Shown in pieces: positions 49,423 through 61,175 of a stretch of 64,000 bases of DNA. The position numbers were made by a program, and so were the translations under genes. The DNA comes from Phoronis australis. Taxonomy: Eukaryota; Phoronida; Phoronidae. Location of the stretch: assembly GCA_002633005.1 (NCBI GenBank), contig NMRA01000338.1:277690-341689 (forward strand), in the 5' to 3' direction. The notes under the pieces were generated by a model. It did no database searches. It was not told the DNA's origin and saw nothing but the letters and a program-made list of their open reading frames with translations. Within the stretch, counting starts at the first letter, position 1; every line of letters starts with the position of its first letter.

Positions 49423-49865
49423 GAATATTGCCAACTAATAGTTATTTACATAAAATTAAAACAAAAACAGGTGATTTATGCTCTTTCTGTGGTGAACACA
49501 GTGAAACTTTTCTCCATCTGTTTTGGGAATGTCGTCTTGTCTCCGGTTTCTGGCTCCTAAAACAAACATATCATGTAAATTTTCATGTGGACAAGATAGC
49601 AGTGTTTTTTGTTTTTTTGGGAACATTCAGTCGGAAAATTGTAATATTAATTTGTTGATCATGCTAGCAAAAAATTACATATTATTTAGTCAAAAGTTTG
49701 TTAAAAAAATCTTAATATCGAATTGTTCATTAACTTTATTAAATTACATCCTGAAGGAAATACGGTACTTGTTGAGTAATGATTTAATGTTATTTAAACG
49801 ATGTATAGTGTATTGTTTTATATGACTTGTAATTATCATGCTAGAGCAAAATAAAAATATGAAAA
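49423..49865 (+). mobile_element. 5'-truncated LINE insertion with target-site duplication
   Basis: A perfect 14-base direct repeat, AAATGTCTATACAT, lies at 49409-49422 and 49866-49879. The insert ends in an A-rich tail (CAAAATAAAAATATGAAAAA). It encodes the C-terminal zinc-binding region of a LINE reverse transcriptase: GDLCSFCGEHSETFLHLFWE then C (C-x2-C-x8-H-x4-C), followed in the next frame by INLLIMLAKNYILFSQKFVK and LNYILKEI. These are typical of the end of ORF2 in L1/Tx1-type elements. One frameshift near 49640 and loss of everything 5' make it inactive. Confidence 0.85.
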
Positions 49866-49879
49866 AAATGTCTATACAT

Positions 49880-50501
49880 AGTTAAGCTATATAGCAGCGA
49901 GAGAACTCCCCAAAAGTAGTGCGGTGTGACTGCCTTAAAATCGACCAAAAAACAAAACAGGAAGAAAATAGGTTTGTTATCTGCTATTTTGGTGTACTTG
50001 CTAGCATAGTATGACCAAGTGCAGGCATTTTCAAAGTTCGAATTGAAAGTGATCGGCAAATATGTTGTTCATCCAGTGTCCACTTTGATTGTGTGGATTG
50101 GTGGATTGATATGCGTACTTGTACACGAGTGTGCGTATCCGTTCTTTTAAATTCAGTATACGCTGACGGTAAGTTATAGGCAGTCCTTTCTCAAAAACCA
50201 GACATTTAACTACTGTGTGTTCTTGCACTGAGAAATTCCCGAATGTTCACATTATTTTGGAAAGGTAGGTCTAGACCTAATTAAAAATCGGCCAATGACG
50301 AAAGTCAATCATTGTCAATGGTGCACAGCCTCGCAGACTTCACACGAGCAACAAACTTGATTGAAAAGATTTCCGTGGTTACATGCCACTTTTTGATTGC
50401 GTCGAATGTCCACAATTCCGAAAACAAAACTCCGACAGTTAATTATTTTGACTGACTGGTAACGAGTCGGAACTGACAATTTGTATCCATTTAGTAAGCA
50501 T
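49880..50501. other. Intergenic, nothing recognised
   Basis: Sequence between the LINE insert and the MITE. No supported ORF. Confidence 0.35.
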
Positions 50502-50505
50502 TTAA

Positions 50506-51020
50506 GGTATCTGTGAACCTTGTTTACCATGTTGTACTGTATGTGCTAATATCTTAAATACTGTTTAGCTCGAACCCCACAATGTACACCGTATATATTT
50601 TCTGAAAGGCGGATCAATGTCATAACAAAACTTAATATTTTTATGTACTTGTCTTTATTTTTTCACGAAATATGCGTTTTTGAGTAAAAAATATTTTTTG
50701 ACTTTGAACAGAGATTTTGAAACTATTGTAATTAAAAAATTAAGACCTATTTAAAAAGTCTGAGACACAATTCCCTCGAAAATGCCGTTATCAAAACCAA
50801 TATGATTGGAGGAACAGTATTTTCGAAATTTCTGTTCAATGTCAAAAATTTTGTTTTTACTAAAAACGCATATCTAGTAAAATAAAGACAAGTAATTAAA
50901 AATAGTACATTTCGTTTTTATTTACTTTTCAGAAAATATATACTTTGCGGGGGTTAGAGCTAACAGAATTTAAGATATTTGAACATAAGTACAAACTGGT
51001 AATCAAGGTTCACAGTTACT
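50506..51020. mobile_element. 515-bp foldback MITE with TTAA target sites
   Basis: Flanked by TTAA at 50502-50505 and 51021-51024. Ends are GGTATCTGTGAACC and, on the other strand, AGTAACTGTGAACC, and the inverted similarity continues through both arms to the centre (for example TATATATTTTCTGAAA near 50590 and TTTCAGAAAATATATA near 50930). No ORF. TTAA sites point to Kolobok- or piggyBac-type mobilisation. Confidence 0.75.
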
Positions 51021-51670
51021 TTAAGGGATGTGGACGAGTTGAATAGTTCTTAAAACATCGGCTACTTTGTTTACAAATAAGCTGCTCAGTTCCAATCACT
51101 GAAAACCGCGATTCTTGAATCCAACTAAAGACTCATTCTCAAGCAGGGACAGGGCTGCGGAGACCAACGATGGTTTTAAAATTAAGAAGACTGGATGGGA
51201 CTCTTGGTGAAGACTGGCAGGGACAGGGTAGCCTTGATACGCCGTGAAATACAACAATTTCGTAAAATGTAACAGTTGTTTCATTCTACGGCGTATCATA
51301 GCCTACTAACTACATTTAGTTTCGACCCGATTGAGGTTCCGGTAGGTGAGGTTGAGGCGCAGCGGCCCAAAACTTTTCAGTCGCTCTGTGAAATGATGCG
51401 ATCTTGACATAGATTGGATTAATGTATCGTGGCTGATAATTCATCAGTATTCTAACTTCATATTTTTTAGAAATGCAAGTACGTACTCGTTTTTCCGTAA
51501 TCGTAAGATATGCGGGCAATTTCGCATGCGCATGAAATCCAAACAAAGTGTTTTATTACCCGAGCGTTGTATTCGGTATAGGTACACCAATCAGCGAATC
51601 TAATAACCGAAGCGTCGTTTATTTTTGGATGTAAAAGTTTAACAATTACAGCTCATTCCGAAATTTCAGA

Positions 51671-51752
51671 TACTTTCGGAGTAGTAAACTTTCGGATTAG
51701 TGAACCTTCGAAGTAGCGAACCTTCGTAATTGTGAACCTTCGGGAAAGTGGG
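51671..51752 (-). repeat. 16-bp-period minisatellite, locus 2
   Basis: About five units of TTCGGAGTAGTGAACC type, for example TTCGGATTAGTGAACC and TTCGAAGTAGCGAACC. Confidence 0.75.
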
Positions 51753-52360
51753 TTGTTCCCATTTCCAGCGATGTAAGCAACTTAATTAACACTCAAAAAT
51801 ACATTCAGATAAAAAATTACGTCAAGTCATTCTTCGACTAAATATTTCCGTCCGAGTATATAATGAAGTGTAATCACTCATTTAAGCATGTCTGATTTAA
51901 AAGTTTGACAGGAGGTAACGCGAAAACGTTCTTTTCCACATTGCATTCGAATTTGATTAACGTTCTTTGAGAGCAACCGTCACGGCATCCTCATTAATTT
52001 CTGGTATTACGAATTCCGTCTTATTTCAGGAACACAGAGCTGAGAGTCATTGTTGTGTATACAGACTTCCCTTCCCCCTAATTAAGCTGTGTCAAGGGCC
52101 TTACCGAAAACTCTACAGTGTCGACGTTTGCAATATATCAAATGTCCACCTTCTAGGAATTCGAACAACTCCCACGGTTAATTTTTTACACTAAAAATAT
52201 ACGATACTTTGGTTATGAGACGCAGTGGTGTACCTATCGAAAACAACGCCAGGGTGATAACACACATCCTGCCGGTCTTAACTAAATTGACTCAAATACA
52301 ATACTTTATACCTGTCAGTTTCACCTGTTTAGCAGGTAATCAGAGTTGTGAGCTTTCAGA
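51753..52360. other. Intergenic, nothing recognised
   Basis: No ORF with a domain and no repeat structure found. Confidence 0.35.
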
Positions 52361-52417
52361 ACACTGAATATTCTGAGTAGTGAATCCTCGGAGGTGAACT
52401 TTCGGTGTAGTGACATG
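52361..52417 (-). repeat. 16-bp-period minisatellite, locus 3
   Basis: About three degenerate units (TTCTGAGTAGTGAATCCTCG, GGTGAACTTTCGGTGTAGTG). Confidence 0.6.
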
Positions 52418-52429
52418 TAACCATGTATA

Positions 52430-54060
52430 CTACTACTAAAAATCTCACCGACCTCCAATCGACCCCCTGGTTATTATCGACCCCTTCAAGGTTCTTAGTG
52501 ACACCTGGGGGTCCATACCGACCCCTTGTTGACCAGTGCTTTAGGAGATACAGCCACAGAGAAAACAAAAAAGCCACTAGGAGGCGCCACAGTAGTCGCC
52601 ACCTTCCAAAAATCATCGTCAGTCATCCTCTTCCCAGTTAAAACTAAATTCCAATTTTTATGATCATCCCAATGGCCAACAGAGAGGCTAATGACTAAAG
52701 CAGACACAAAAATATTAAAAACGGCCACTAGGTGGCGTGCACTAAAATGGACAGATGTCATCATCTGTTTAACAGAAATCTATTTGCCAAATTTCATAAA
52801 AATCCGTCCAGAAACTTCGAATATCCGGAGTTGTCAGTTTTTCCCAGTGTTTGGGTGGGCGCAGGTTGTTACAGACCCGTGCAAATAGCTTTCGGTGCGA
52901 CGATAGACTGAAGACTGCCGGGTTCGAGTTAATCCTTTATTAATCTCGACCGTATGTTCACAAGCTTACTCAAACAAAACGTCCGATGTAATGCCTGTTT
53001 TATGCTCCAGCCAGTGCTGCGAAGCCTTGACTTGTGATGAACTTCTGAGACTTCCAGCAACTGTTACACTCGTTGAATCAAGAACCTTCTGTCTATAGCT
53101 GGCTCTGTGTTGGCTCTCGCTGTAACTGCTGATTCTCTTCACTGCAACTCAATTGTAATTCTCTCAACTGTTTAACTGTTAACTGCTTTTCATTTGTACT
53201 GACTAATACAAACCCGTTCTTGGGTATTTGTAGACTATGTGCAATGTTCTAGAACTTATCATCAATTCAAGCACATGCCAGAACTTTCCGGAATCTACCC
53301 AATCATTCTATAAACATATACTACTCTCTAGAATATTCTTGACTTCAGTAATCACTGTCATGCTAGAGCCTTTTAGGAAGTTCCACAGTATACTGTAGTA
53401 AACAAATTGAATCATCACTAGTGAACTCAGCCTACTAGAACGTTCCATACAATTCTGTAGTAAACAAATTACATCATCACTGTACTTAACTCAGGGGTCA
53501 TGACGCCAATCAAACAGAACAGAACAACAAAACAAAACAAAACAATAAACTAAAAATAGTGTCAGTCTATATTCTGACAGGAGGAAAACGGAAAACATAA
53601 AATTGCCACTGGGGACATAACAGTATTGGATCCGTCCGAAAGTCGTGGTCATCTGTTTTTACCTTCATATAAATACACTTGCAGACGGCAATAAACAGAC
53701 TTCAAAACACTGAAAATGGACACCAGGTGGCGCAAAATACGACAAATTCATTCGAAAACGTGAGGGTGTCCACATCTTCCTACTAGATACCTTGATAAAT
53801 TTCATGAAATTCTGTTAAGGAACTGCGAAGATACATTGTACAGAGGCAAACGTAAAAAATAAAATTGCCACTAGGGGGCACACCGGTAGTCGGGTCCATC
53901 CGATACTTCGCTCATGTCGTCTCATTCATGAAAGGAACGTATCTGCAAAATTGCATGAACATACATCAAGGGGTTTTGGAGATACAAAAGTGGACGCAGG
54001 ACAGACGGACGGACGGACGATCAGAGAAGGGGACATAATGCGCCCACATATAAATATGTG
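52430..54060 (+). repeat. Degenerate ~150-bp tandem array with CTCF-like cores, split by an LTR
   Basis: The block GCCACTAGGxGGCG recurs at 52573, 52724, 53604 (degenerate), 53722 and 53867. Once the 713-bp LTR insert is removed, spacings are about 150, 167, 118 and 145. Around it recur AATTTCATnAAAATCCGTCC-like and GAGATAC-like segments. The right end has ACGGACGGACGGACGA. GCCACTAGGGGGCA and GCCACTAGGTGGCG match the bilaterian CTCF core consensus. Confidence 0.6.
52867..53579 (-). mobile_element. Solo LTR of an LTR retrotransposon
   Basis: On the - strand it starts TGTCAGAATATAGACTGACA and ends CGGGTCTGTAACA, the TG...CA ends of an LTR. Inside are a TATA-like CTACAAATACCC, an AATAAA (TTAATAAAGGATTAAC) about 50 bases before the end, and short internal duplications (GTTTACTACAG twice). 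The neighbouring array continues on both sides, so only one LTR is present. No primer-binding site follows and I see no clear target-site duplication. Confidence 0.65.
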
Positions 54061-54349
54061 AGCGCATAAAAAGGGCGTGCAAATTTAATGGCCAATCACG
54101 ATACAGTGTTAAACATTAAGCGCGCCCCAGTAATAATGGAACTATTGGATTGGAAAAAGCGGGCAAATTAAACGGCTTATCGTTACATACATGGATAAAA
54201 TTCGCACGTGCTACAATATTTTTCGAACCTTTGCCACACGTGCTATTGGTGGGTATTCAAAGACAGAAACGCGCGTGAGAGGAGTAACAAATAAACATCT
54301 GGTAATTTTTCCTACAAATATGCCTCTGTGCGTGTCTAATGAGTAGTCA

Positions 54350-54560
54350 GACTACGGGCCTTTCGGACAAATGGGTCGCCGGACAAATGTGTCGTCTGAC
54401 AAATGGCTCTTCGGACCAGTGGGCCGTCGGAGAAACGAGAAGTCTTCGGACTACTGAGCTTTCGGATTGCTGGGTACTCGAACTAATGGGCTTTCGGACT
54501 AATAGCTCTTCGGAATAATGGGGTGTCGGAAATTGAGAACTCACGGAACGACTAGCTGAC
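54350..54560 (-). repeat. 16-bp-period minisatellite, locus 4 (diverged)
   Basis: About eleven units near GGGCTTTCGGACTAAT; the period is 16-17. The reverse ORF 54347-54610 with recurring SE-VRR-type residues is just the array read in frame. Confidence 0.75.
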
Positions 54561-56006
54561 GGAGTCGTATTTGAAAATGTTACACATCCACGGCGAAGAG
54601 ATGAGGTCACGTCACGGCGCTATCTTCTGAGAAGACGGCTCCCTTCTGTACCACAACACCTCAGTATACCGACTAGATCGTCCCGAGTTATTCTATCCAC
54701 AGTGGGCTGGTCAAGCACAGTCAGGAGATTAATTGTCCACAAAATAAGCTAGTCGGTCGTCATCCAGGCCTACTCAATGGGTATGGAACCAGTTCTTGCA
54801 GTCACTACACAACCATGGCGCGGCCACTAAGGCCTATGAGAAACACACTAAAATTTACCTTTACCTTTGACTAACTCGGGCAGTGATTGTCGATTTTGCA
54901 TGTGTTGTTCAATCCGACCAGAAAGTTTTATAACTTTACGGGCAGTAAGTCTACCATTATCACCACTGGGATACAGTTACTTGTTTTGGACTATACAAAT
55001 AATCCATACAAAATTGAATTTAATACTGGAATTTGAAATAAAAGTTACTAGAGTTAGCGACCTTGCATCCGTCTCTCACGGCTAATAGGAGGCGATTTAA
55101 CCAGACGGCGCGGCATTCAGGTCAGGACACTATCCCATAAGTATGACAGATGGAACCTTAATCCACCTCGTTTATTCGAAGCGTTAAAACGCCACCTATT
55201 AGCCAGAATAACCAAGCTGAAGTCAGTGAGAGATGGACGCAACGTTGCTAACTCTAGTAAGTTTTATTCCAAATTCCAGTATTAGATTCATTTTCCTGTA
55301 TTTTTCTCTACTGGATGTTTTAAAACTTTAATGCTTTTATACAAATAATCAATAACCACTTCTCCACAACAATTGCGTTATCTTTTCCATTAATTGTGAC
55401 TGAATGTGACATTAACAATGTCTGAACGATTAAGTAGCTTAGTTTATGCAATTGAATGTCCTACACACGTTTTATGTGCCTCTGCGACACTTGCAAGGAT
55501 TCCCTAGCTCACTGGTGCGCCATATTAGCTGCATCAATTAGACTGGCTACGTATCCATTAATCGAGGCCGCACGAGCGTAGACGCAATTATATTTATATT
55601 CGGTTCATTAACTGTTATTACGTTCAATTCTTAAGTGACAAGTCAGCAAAATCTTGTCTGGGTACAAGTACGTATCGTTGTTATAACTCATATGTTGTTG
55701 GAATGAACGAACAATGTACTTGTCACTATAATAAATAAACATTGCTATAGGGGCCTACAGAGCCCAATGAATGAGGCCGTTACAAACAGATTTTCACACA
55801 ACTGTTTTCTTTTTCAGCCACATAAAGCTTATGCCGCGGAAGGCAACAATGACATCCCATAATGCTATCACATATCTGTTGTCTTACTTTAGTGAATGCC
55901 GTGCACTAATCAGCTCCATCCACTGAAAGAAATGTTTAAAATTCTACACAACCGGTCTGTGTATTACTACTGTGAGTCACTTACTAAGTCATTGCCTTTG
56001 ATGCGC
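54561..56006. other. Intergenic, no gene supported
   Basis: An inverted similarity is seen between 54950-55100 and about 55150-55330 (CACGGCTAATAGGAGGCG against CGCCACCTATTAGCC; TCCAGTATTAAATTCAATTT-like arms). Nothing coding recognised. Confidence 0.4.
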
Positions 56007-59000
56007 CTAGTTAGTTCCGATATCTTCTAGACCTGTGTCATCGTTGACCCGCACTATGTCGACGTTTCGACATTGTTGTCTGCAGTAACAACACCTTTTG
56101 AAGGCGTCAATAATAATTTTCTTGAATGCTTTCCTGTAGCGACGTCGAAGAATAACGTACGAGTACGGATCAACAACTAAGGGGAGTCCAAAGCAAAAGT
56201 AAATCACTTGGTCTGCATTGTCATCTACCCATGTTCCCGTCTCGGCGCCAATTATACGAGCCTGCAAAATGAACGAAGATATATTGTTACGCCGCTTTGA
56301 TTTGTAAGTGATCATGTATATAATTTCATTAGCAGTAATGTATTGCTGCATACCTTCCAACACAGAAATCGACTTCGCTTTAAACCACGAAAACCCTGTG
56401 AACTGCTCCTTTGTCGATCTGGTGATTTCAAAGCTTCGACAGAACTGCCAGATCGTCATTCTTTGAGACCAAACTCTAAAAGTTGACTTGTCACGGCATG
56501 TCATTTTATGCGTTGACCATGGTCTCGTGGGAAAAAATAACTGTCATTTTTTGCAAACCCATAAACCACTTTCCATCTGAGGTAAAAGATGGTGGCGCAA
56601 TTTTTAGTGGTAAATTGTCTGAAGCAAAAGTTGTTCTTTTTTGACGGAAGGAGGGTTTATAGCCGGCCAAAATCCAAGCAAGAACCGATGCCTCAGAAAC
56701 ATTTCATATGACTTTCTGTATAGCGATGTGCTTCACAACAGTAGTTATAACAAATTCATTGATTTTCGCGATCTAAAGTGAGTATACTAGTAGAAGCCAA
56801 AAGTACATGTGTGTTTTAGAATAGAGCCATCCCAGCCAATCGAGAACATCACAGAATCACCGCAGACGAATTTTAGACACTTACCAGATAATTTAAATGT
56901 TTCCTACTTTGCAACGAGCATGACAACCGGAGGAGCGCCAGCAATTATTTTTTTATTATGAAAGATGAGTTATGCACGGCTTCTTTCTCGTTTTTAAATT
57001 AGTAAACAGTTCCGTAGGCAAAGATAACTGCTTTGAGCCTGATACAAGTTGTTCTTATCATTAGCTAGACAGTCTAGTAGTTAACTGCTTGGCTTCTGAA
57101 ATATATCTCCTCTTAAAAAGTGAAGTTATCATAACTTAACCCGTTAGAAATAACAAAAAATAGATGCGTTAGATTTGAGTTCAGTGGTAACCGTTGATTT
57201 AGTAACTGTTTGAATTCTGGTAGGATGAGTTGGTATACGAGTAGTGATGCCGCATAAAAGAGCATGAGGACACATAAAACAGACTAAATTCTTATCTGGA
57301 CAAGCCTCGATTTAGAAACCACTATCGTTCGGATTTGAAACCGAAAGCAGTATTGCCGCGACACTGTCGATCCACTCAGTTCGATAGTGTTCGAAACTTG
57401 GCTGTCAGGGTTGGTAATCTCGTACCTGGACAAAATGGCATTTGTCAACGATTTCGTTGACGAATGAAGAGACGTGTTGGAAAGAAATATTAATTACCGA
57501 AGTATGTGTTAGAGTTAGGAGAATAGAGAACCTATGTATAAGCTTCCTCCCTTAGGCTTACTGAATATACGAGTTTTAGGTTATGTAGGATCTTATCGAC
57601 AAGTGTGTGCATTCAGCCAAATATATACACGTATAAAACTGTACATTCTAACTCACTGAAAGTATGTATTTTATGAAAGTAGACAGGCTGTAGAATTAGA
57701 TATTTGACGTTTTACAAATCTGTTATTGATTGGATCACGTAACAATGTCTGTTTTGTAAGTTCTAGCAAAGAAGTAAGATACATTAATAGCAAAACAACG
57801 TTTAATCAATTACACTATCAAATTTTACTTGTTAAAAACGTTCAAGGTTGTCACAGTTTTCTAACGTATCACTTAGTTTTCGTTTTTAAGCAACTTTAAA
57901 GATTGTTCGTGAGAGTCATGAAGTATTAATTTGATAGTACCTCACGCAAAAGACGGACATTTTAAAAACAATTCTTGAGAGGTCTTTGAAACAGCACATA
58001 AAGCATTGTATCTGAAAGTTTCTTATGCATACCATCAGCCATTTCTGATATATAATGTTCCTAATTTGGCCTTAAAGTGGTTCCATCGAATGTCCCCCCA
58101 AATGAGTTGCTAGGCAATCCCACAGTCCGAACTTCACATGTTTTGTAAAAAAAGAGACAGTAGATATAACCCATCACCACTGGGATTGTATTGCGATGAG
58201 AACGGTGAGGTCTGCTATCAGTCAAATGGTCGATTTTATTTAATCTCTAGTCAAAAAATGTTTTTTTGTGATTTACACGAATCAAATATAACTCCTTTAC
58301 TCGTTGAACAGATCTGGAAAAATATCTCTGCGCCAATGACTTAGAAATGTTACTTCTTCAATTGCAAAAAATGTATTTACTTCCGGAACTTTCAATAGGA
58401 AAAAATGTAATAGATGATGGTCCATTTACCTTTTTGTTTTTGGGAGGGTATTTAGCTAGTCTTAAATTTGACGCCATGTTCCGAAATGTGCGTACGTCGA
58501 TCTGTGAATGTGTCAAATAAGTCACGATCATACACGCACAAGCACAAGCACACGCAAACACAGCAATATATAGATTCTAGATATTATTTCTTATAATTGT
58601 TTATGCACGTGTTTGTTATTGCAGATAATAAAGTAAAAATTTCACATAAAAACAAAAATCATGAAATGATTTGGAATAAAATAACATCACTTTCATGGCA
58701 AGTTAAAGTACATTTAGATTAAAAGAGACTCAAAGCTGATAAGTTATCAAAACTCTCAGCTCCATGGTTTCCTAACCCTCTAGATACTTGTTGATGCACC
58801 TCAAAGAATTATTTTTTTTCTTGTTTATGTACTTTGCTTGACTACCCATTTAAAACGCTATAATCTGTTCAAGTCATGTCTAATATATCATAAGCGCAGT
58901 ACTAATCAAGGTGGTGCCAAATTAACGTCACAACAATATAATAGTTAATTGAAAGAGAATTTTATGTAAAATCTGAAGTTGATCCCCTAATTACAGGAGG

Positions 59001-59953
59001 TGAAAAGTGACTCGTGGGTACGCAAATTAACCTAGTCATCGATAACCCCACTTCATCAAGTTAATTGTAACATAGCTCAATCGCTTGATAGTTTCAAGTA
59101 ACAAAAAAATGCAATTTCTCACCGTCATCGGGATCCAACAGGCCACAGTGGTTACCAGGACGCCCAACAAAGTCTTTGCAAACTGAATTTCAACTTTAAC
59201 CGCTTCCAAATACTCCTCATAGTTCTGTACATTGCTTGTTTTCCCATCAGCAACAGTACGCGGACCGATTCTTTTTGTCATGTGGATCACTTCGACGAGA
59301 ACTTTTACGTTGGTGACTACTATAACGGAAGTGCACGCGAGTCCGAAAGAAGCGAATGTGATGCCGTAAACACTTTCTTCTGAATTCCTTGTATTCCAAA
59401 ATGAAATGCACTCCCCTGTTCCAGGTTTGCTTCTGATTTGGAAAGACAGTGGAGTAAACAACATGACCACAATGGCGACGACGAAGACAGCTCCTGTGAT
59501 GAGAGTTATTTTAACTTTTTGGATCGAGACGAACCTCTCATAGAAATACGGGGTACAAATGGCAAAGTATCTGTCAAGCGCCATACAGACAGCCACAAAG
59601 CTTGAGTATAAAATTGGCAGTGCTGCACTCACTACGTATACAGTACATATAGCGTATCCGTGTTCCACATATAGTTCTGGGTTTAAAAATTTTATTGCTG
59701 TTGAAAATAATAGATTTAAGAGCACAGTTACATCGCAGATAGCTAGAAGACGAATTAGACTATTGACCGGTTTGTCCAACGAAATGTGACCTCTGCCGAA
59801 GATTACAAGAACAAGAATGTTTCCAAAGATCCCAGGCAAAAACACCACAAATATCACAATTAAGAAAAATGAAATGCTCTGCGGCTTAATATCATTTGGA
59901 AAACTTTGATTTCCGTCCGTTAAATTCAAGTCGGAAATGTGAGCTCTATCCAT
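56007..59953 (-). CDS. Rhodopsin-class GPCR, prostanoid-receptor-like (paralogue 2)
   Basis: Two exons: 59953-59123 (277 codons) and 56261-56007 (84 codons plus stop), 361 residues. Donor ATGACG|GTGAGA after WIPMT, acceptor TTTTGCAG before ARIIGAE; intron 2,861 bases, phase 0. I chose ATG 59953 (context GGCATGG) because the protein then aligns end to end with paralogue 1; an upstream in-frame ATG lies at 59992, and the codon at 60007 is GTG. Visible: NLT and NQS glycosylation sites; TM1 FLPGIFGNILVLVIFG; TM2 LLAICDV; Cys before TM3; D-R-Y in MALDRYFAICTPYFYE; ECL2 Cys in GECISFW; ERIGPR-type IC3 with HMTKRIGPR shared with paralogue 1; TM6 VACWIPMT; TM7 DPYSYVILR; helix 8 RYRKAFKK, then CCYC. 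Ligand unknown; a peptide or lipid receptor role is equally open. Confidence 0.85.
56262..59122 (-). other. Intron of GPCR gene 2
   Basis: 2.86-kb phase-0 intron. Contains short CACACG/AAGCACAAGC runs at about 58525-58565 and an ORF of 68 codons at 58138 with no recognisable domain. No nested gene supported. Confidence 0.6.
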
Positions 59954-60007
59954 GCCGTGTTGAATTTCACAAGAGTTAGAAAACAATCCCATAGGTGTAG
60001 TTAACAC

Positions 60008-61084
60008 CTCTCTCTGCAGCGTATATTATATCAACTCAAAATCATGTCGGAAGTCGAACACTGCTCAATATCAGCAACTGATCAATGAATCGGTGTTTTT
60101 TCCTTCCACGCGGTCAATGTACAATCAGGACTAATAACTACTCATCAGAAACATCGCAAATGCTACCACCGCCGACGTCAACATAATAACCAGAACTGAT
60201 AATCACCGATACAAACCGCTCACGTACACAGCTTTTAATATCGCGTCACCAGATTTCTTATCGTGTCATCTGCCAGCCAATTTTCCGCGCTGTAGCTAAG
60301 AAGTGCATTGGTGGGGTTTTTCGCAAGTAATTATGTTTATTTTTCTTGTGGGTTCATCAGAGAATCTCTTGGAAAAGATATTTTCATTGGCTTAGAATAT
60401 CTCGGATAATGCAACGAATCACCGTCGCAGAAATCGAGGTGATCACTCACGAGACCAGCTACTGGTTAAATACTTCCAATGCAGTTCAGTCGTGAACAAT
60501 TAATCAACCTCAGGTTAAAAAATAAATGTGCAAATTGAGGCTTTTCAAAAATTCATTTTGACGGATTGAGTTGAAGGTCAATGATTCATATTTTATGTTG
60601 TCGGTGAGAAGTGGAAAGGAAATATACTTAGATACTTTAATGTTCATCGATTTCCCCTAATTCCCAAGAGAACACGACCACAGGACCATGTTTTCCTCTT
60701 CATCAAGGGATTGAAGCAATTTTTGGGGGCAATTCCCAAAACGAAGTTGTCAGTACAATGTCCGTGGAGTAAACGTTGCAAAGTGCAAAGGGACCCCAAA
60801 GAAAGGATCGAGGGCGGCACCCTTTATTGTCCTAGCCGGCGTCACATTAATTGTTGCGCGGAGGATGTTTCAAAACAGCCAGTGACAACCGAAATGAACG
60901 CGCCATGGTGCCTAGTGACCTATGTATGCATAGTTGGACTTTCTGCCCTATGGCATGCTTGCAAAGACTCAGACTGTTTCCAACAAAGAGATTGCAGTAG
61001 TGTTTCCAGGTTGTTACGCGTCATATGAGCCCACCATAGAAGTTTAAGTCCATAGACACCTAAAAGAGATGATGAAGTCTAAGG
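60008..61084. other. 5' flank of GPCR gene 2, nothing supported
   Basis: A 105-codon ORF on the + strand at 60711-61028 has ten or so cysteines and one hydrophobic stretch but no family match and no signal peptide. I leave it uncalled. Confidence 0.35.
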
Positions 61085-61175
61085 AAGGAATCTTCACTTC
61101 GGTTGCATGTCACTACTCCGAAGGTTCACTACTCAGAAAGTTCACTACTCCGAAAATTCACTACTCCGAACGTCT
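61085..61175 (+). repeat. 16-bp-period minisatellite, locus 5
   Basis: About four to five units: CACTACTCCGAAGGTT, CACTACTCAGAAAGTT, CACTACTCCGAAAATT, CACTACTCCGAACG. Confidence 0.85.

Noticed and set aside
54347-54610. Ser/Arg-rich 87-codon ORF
   Set aside because: Its periodic residues reflect the 16-bp-period minisatellite.
60007-60007. GTG start for GPCR gene 2
   Set aside because: GTG is not a normal start in animal nuclear genes; ATG 59953 has a better context and matches the paralogue's N-terminus.
60711-61028. 105-codon cysteine-containing ORF
   Set aside because: No signal peptide and no regular cysteine spacing of a known secreted family; length is compatible with chance.
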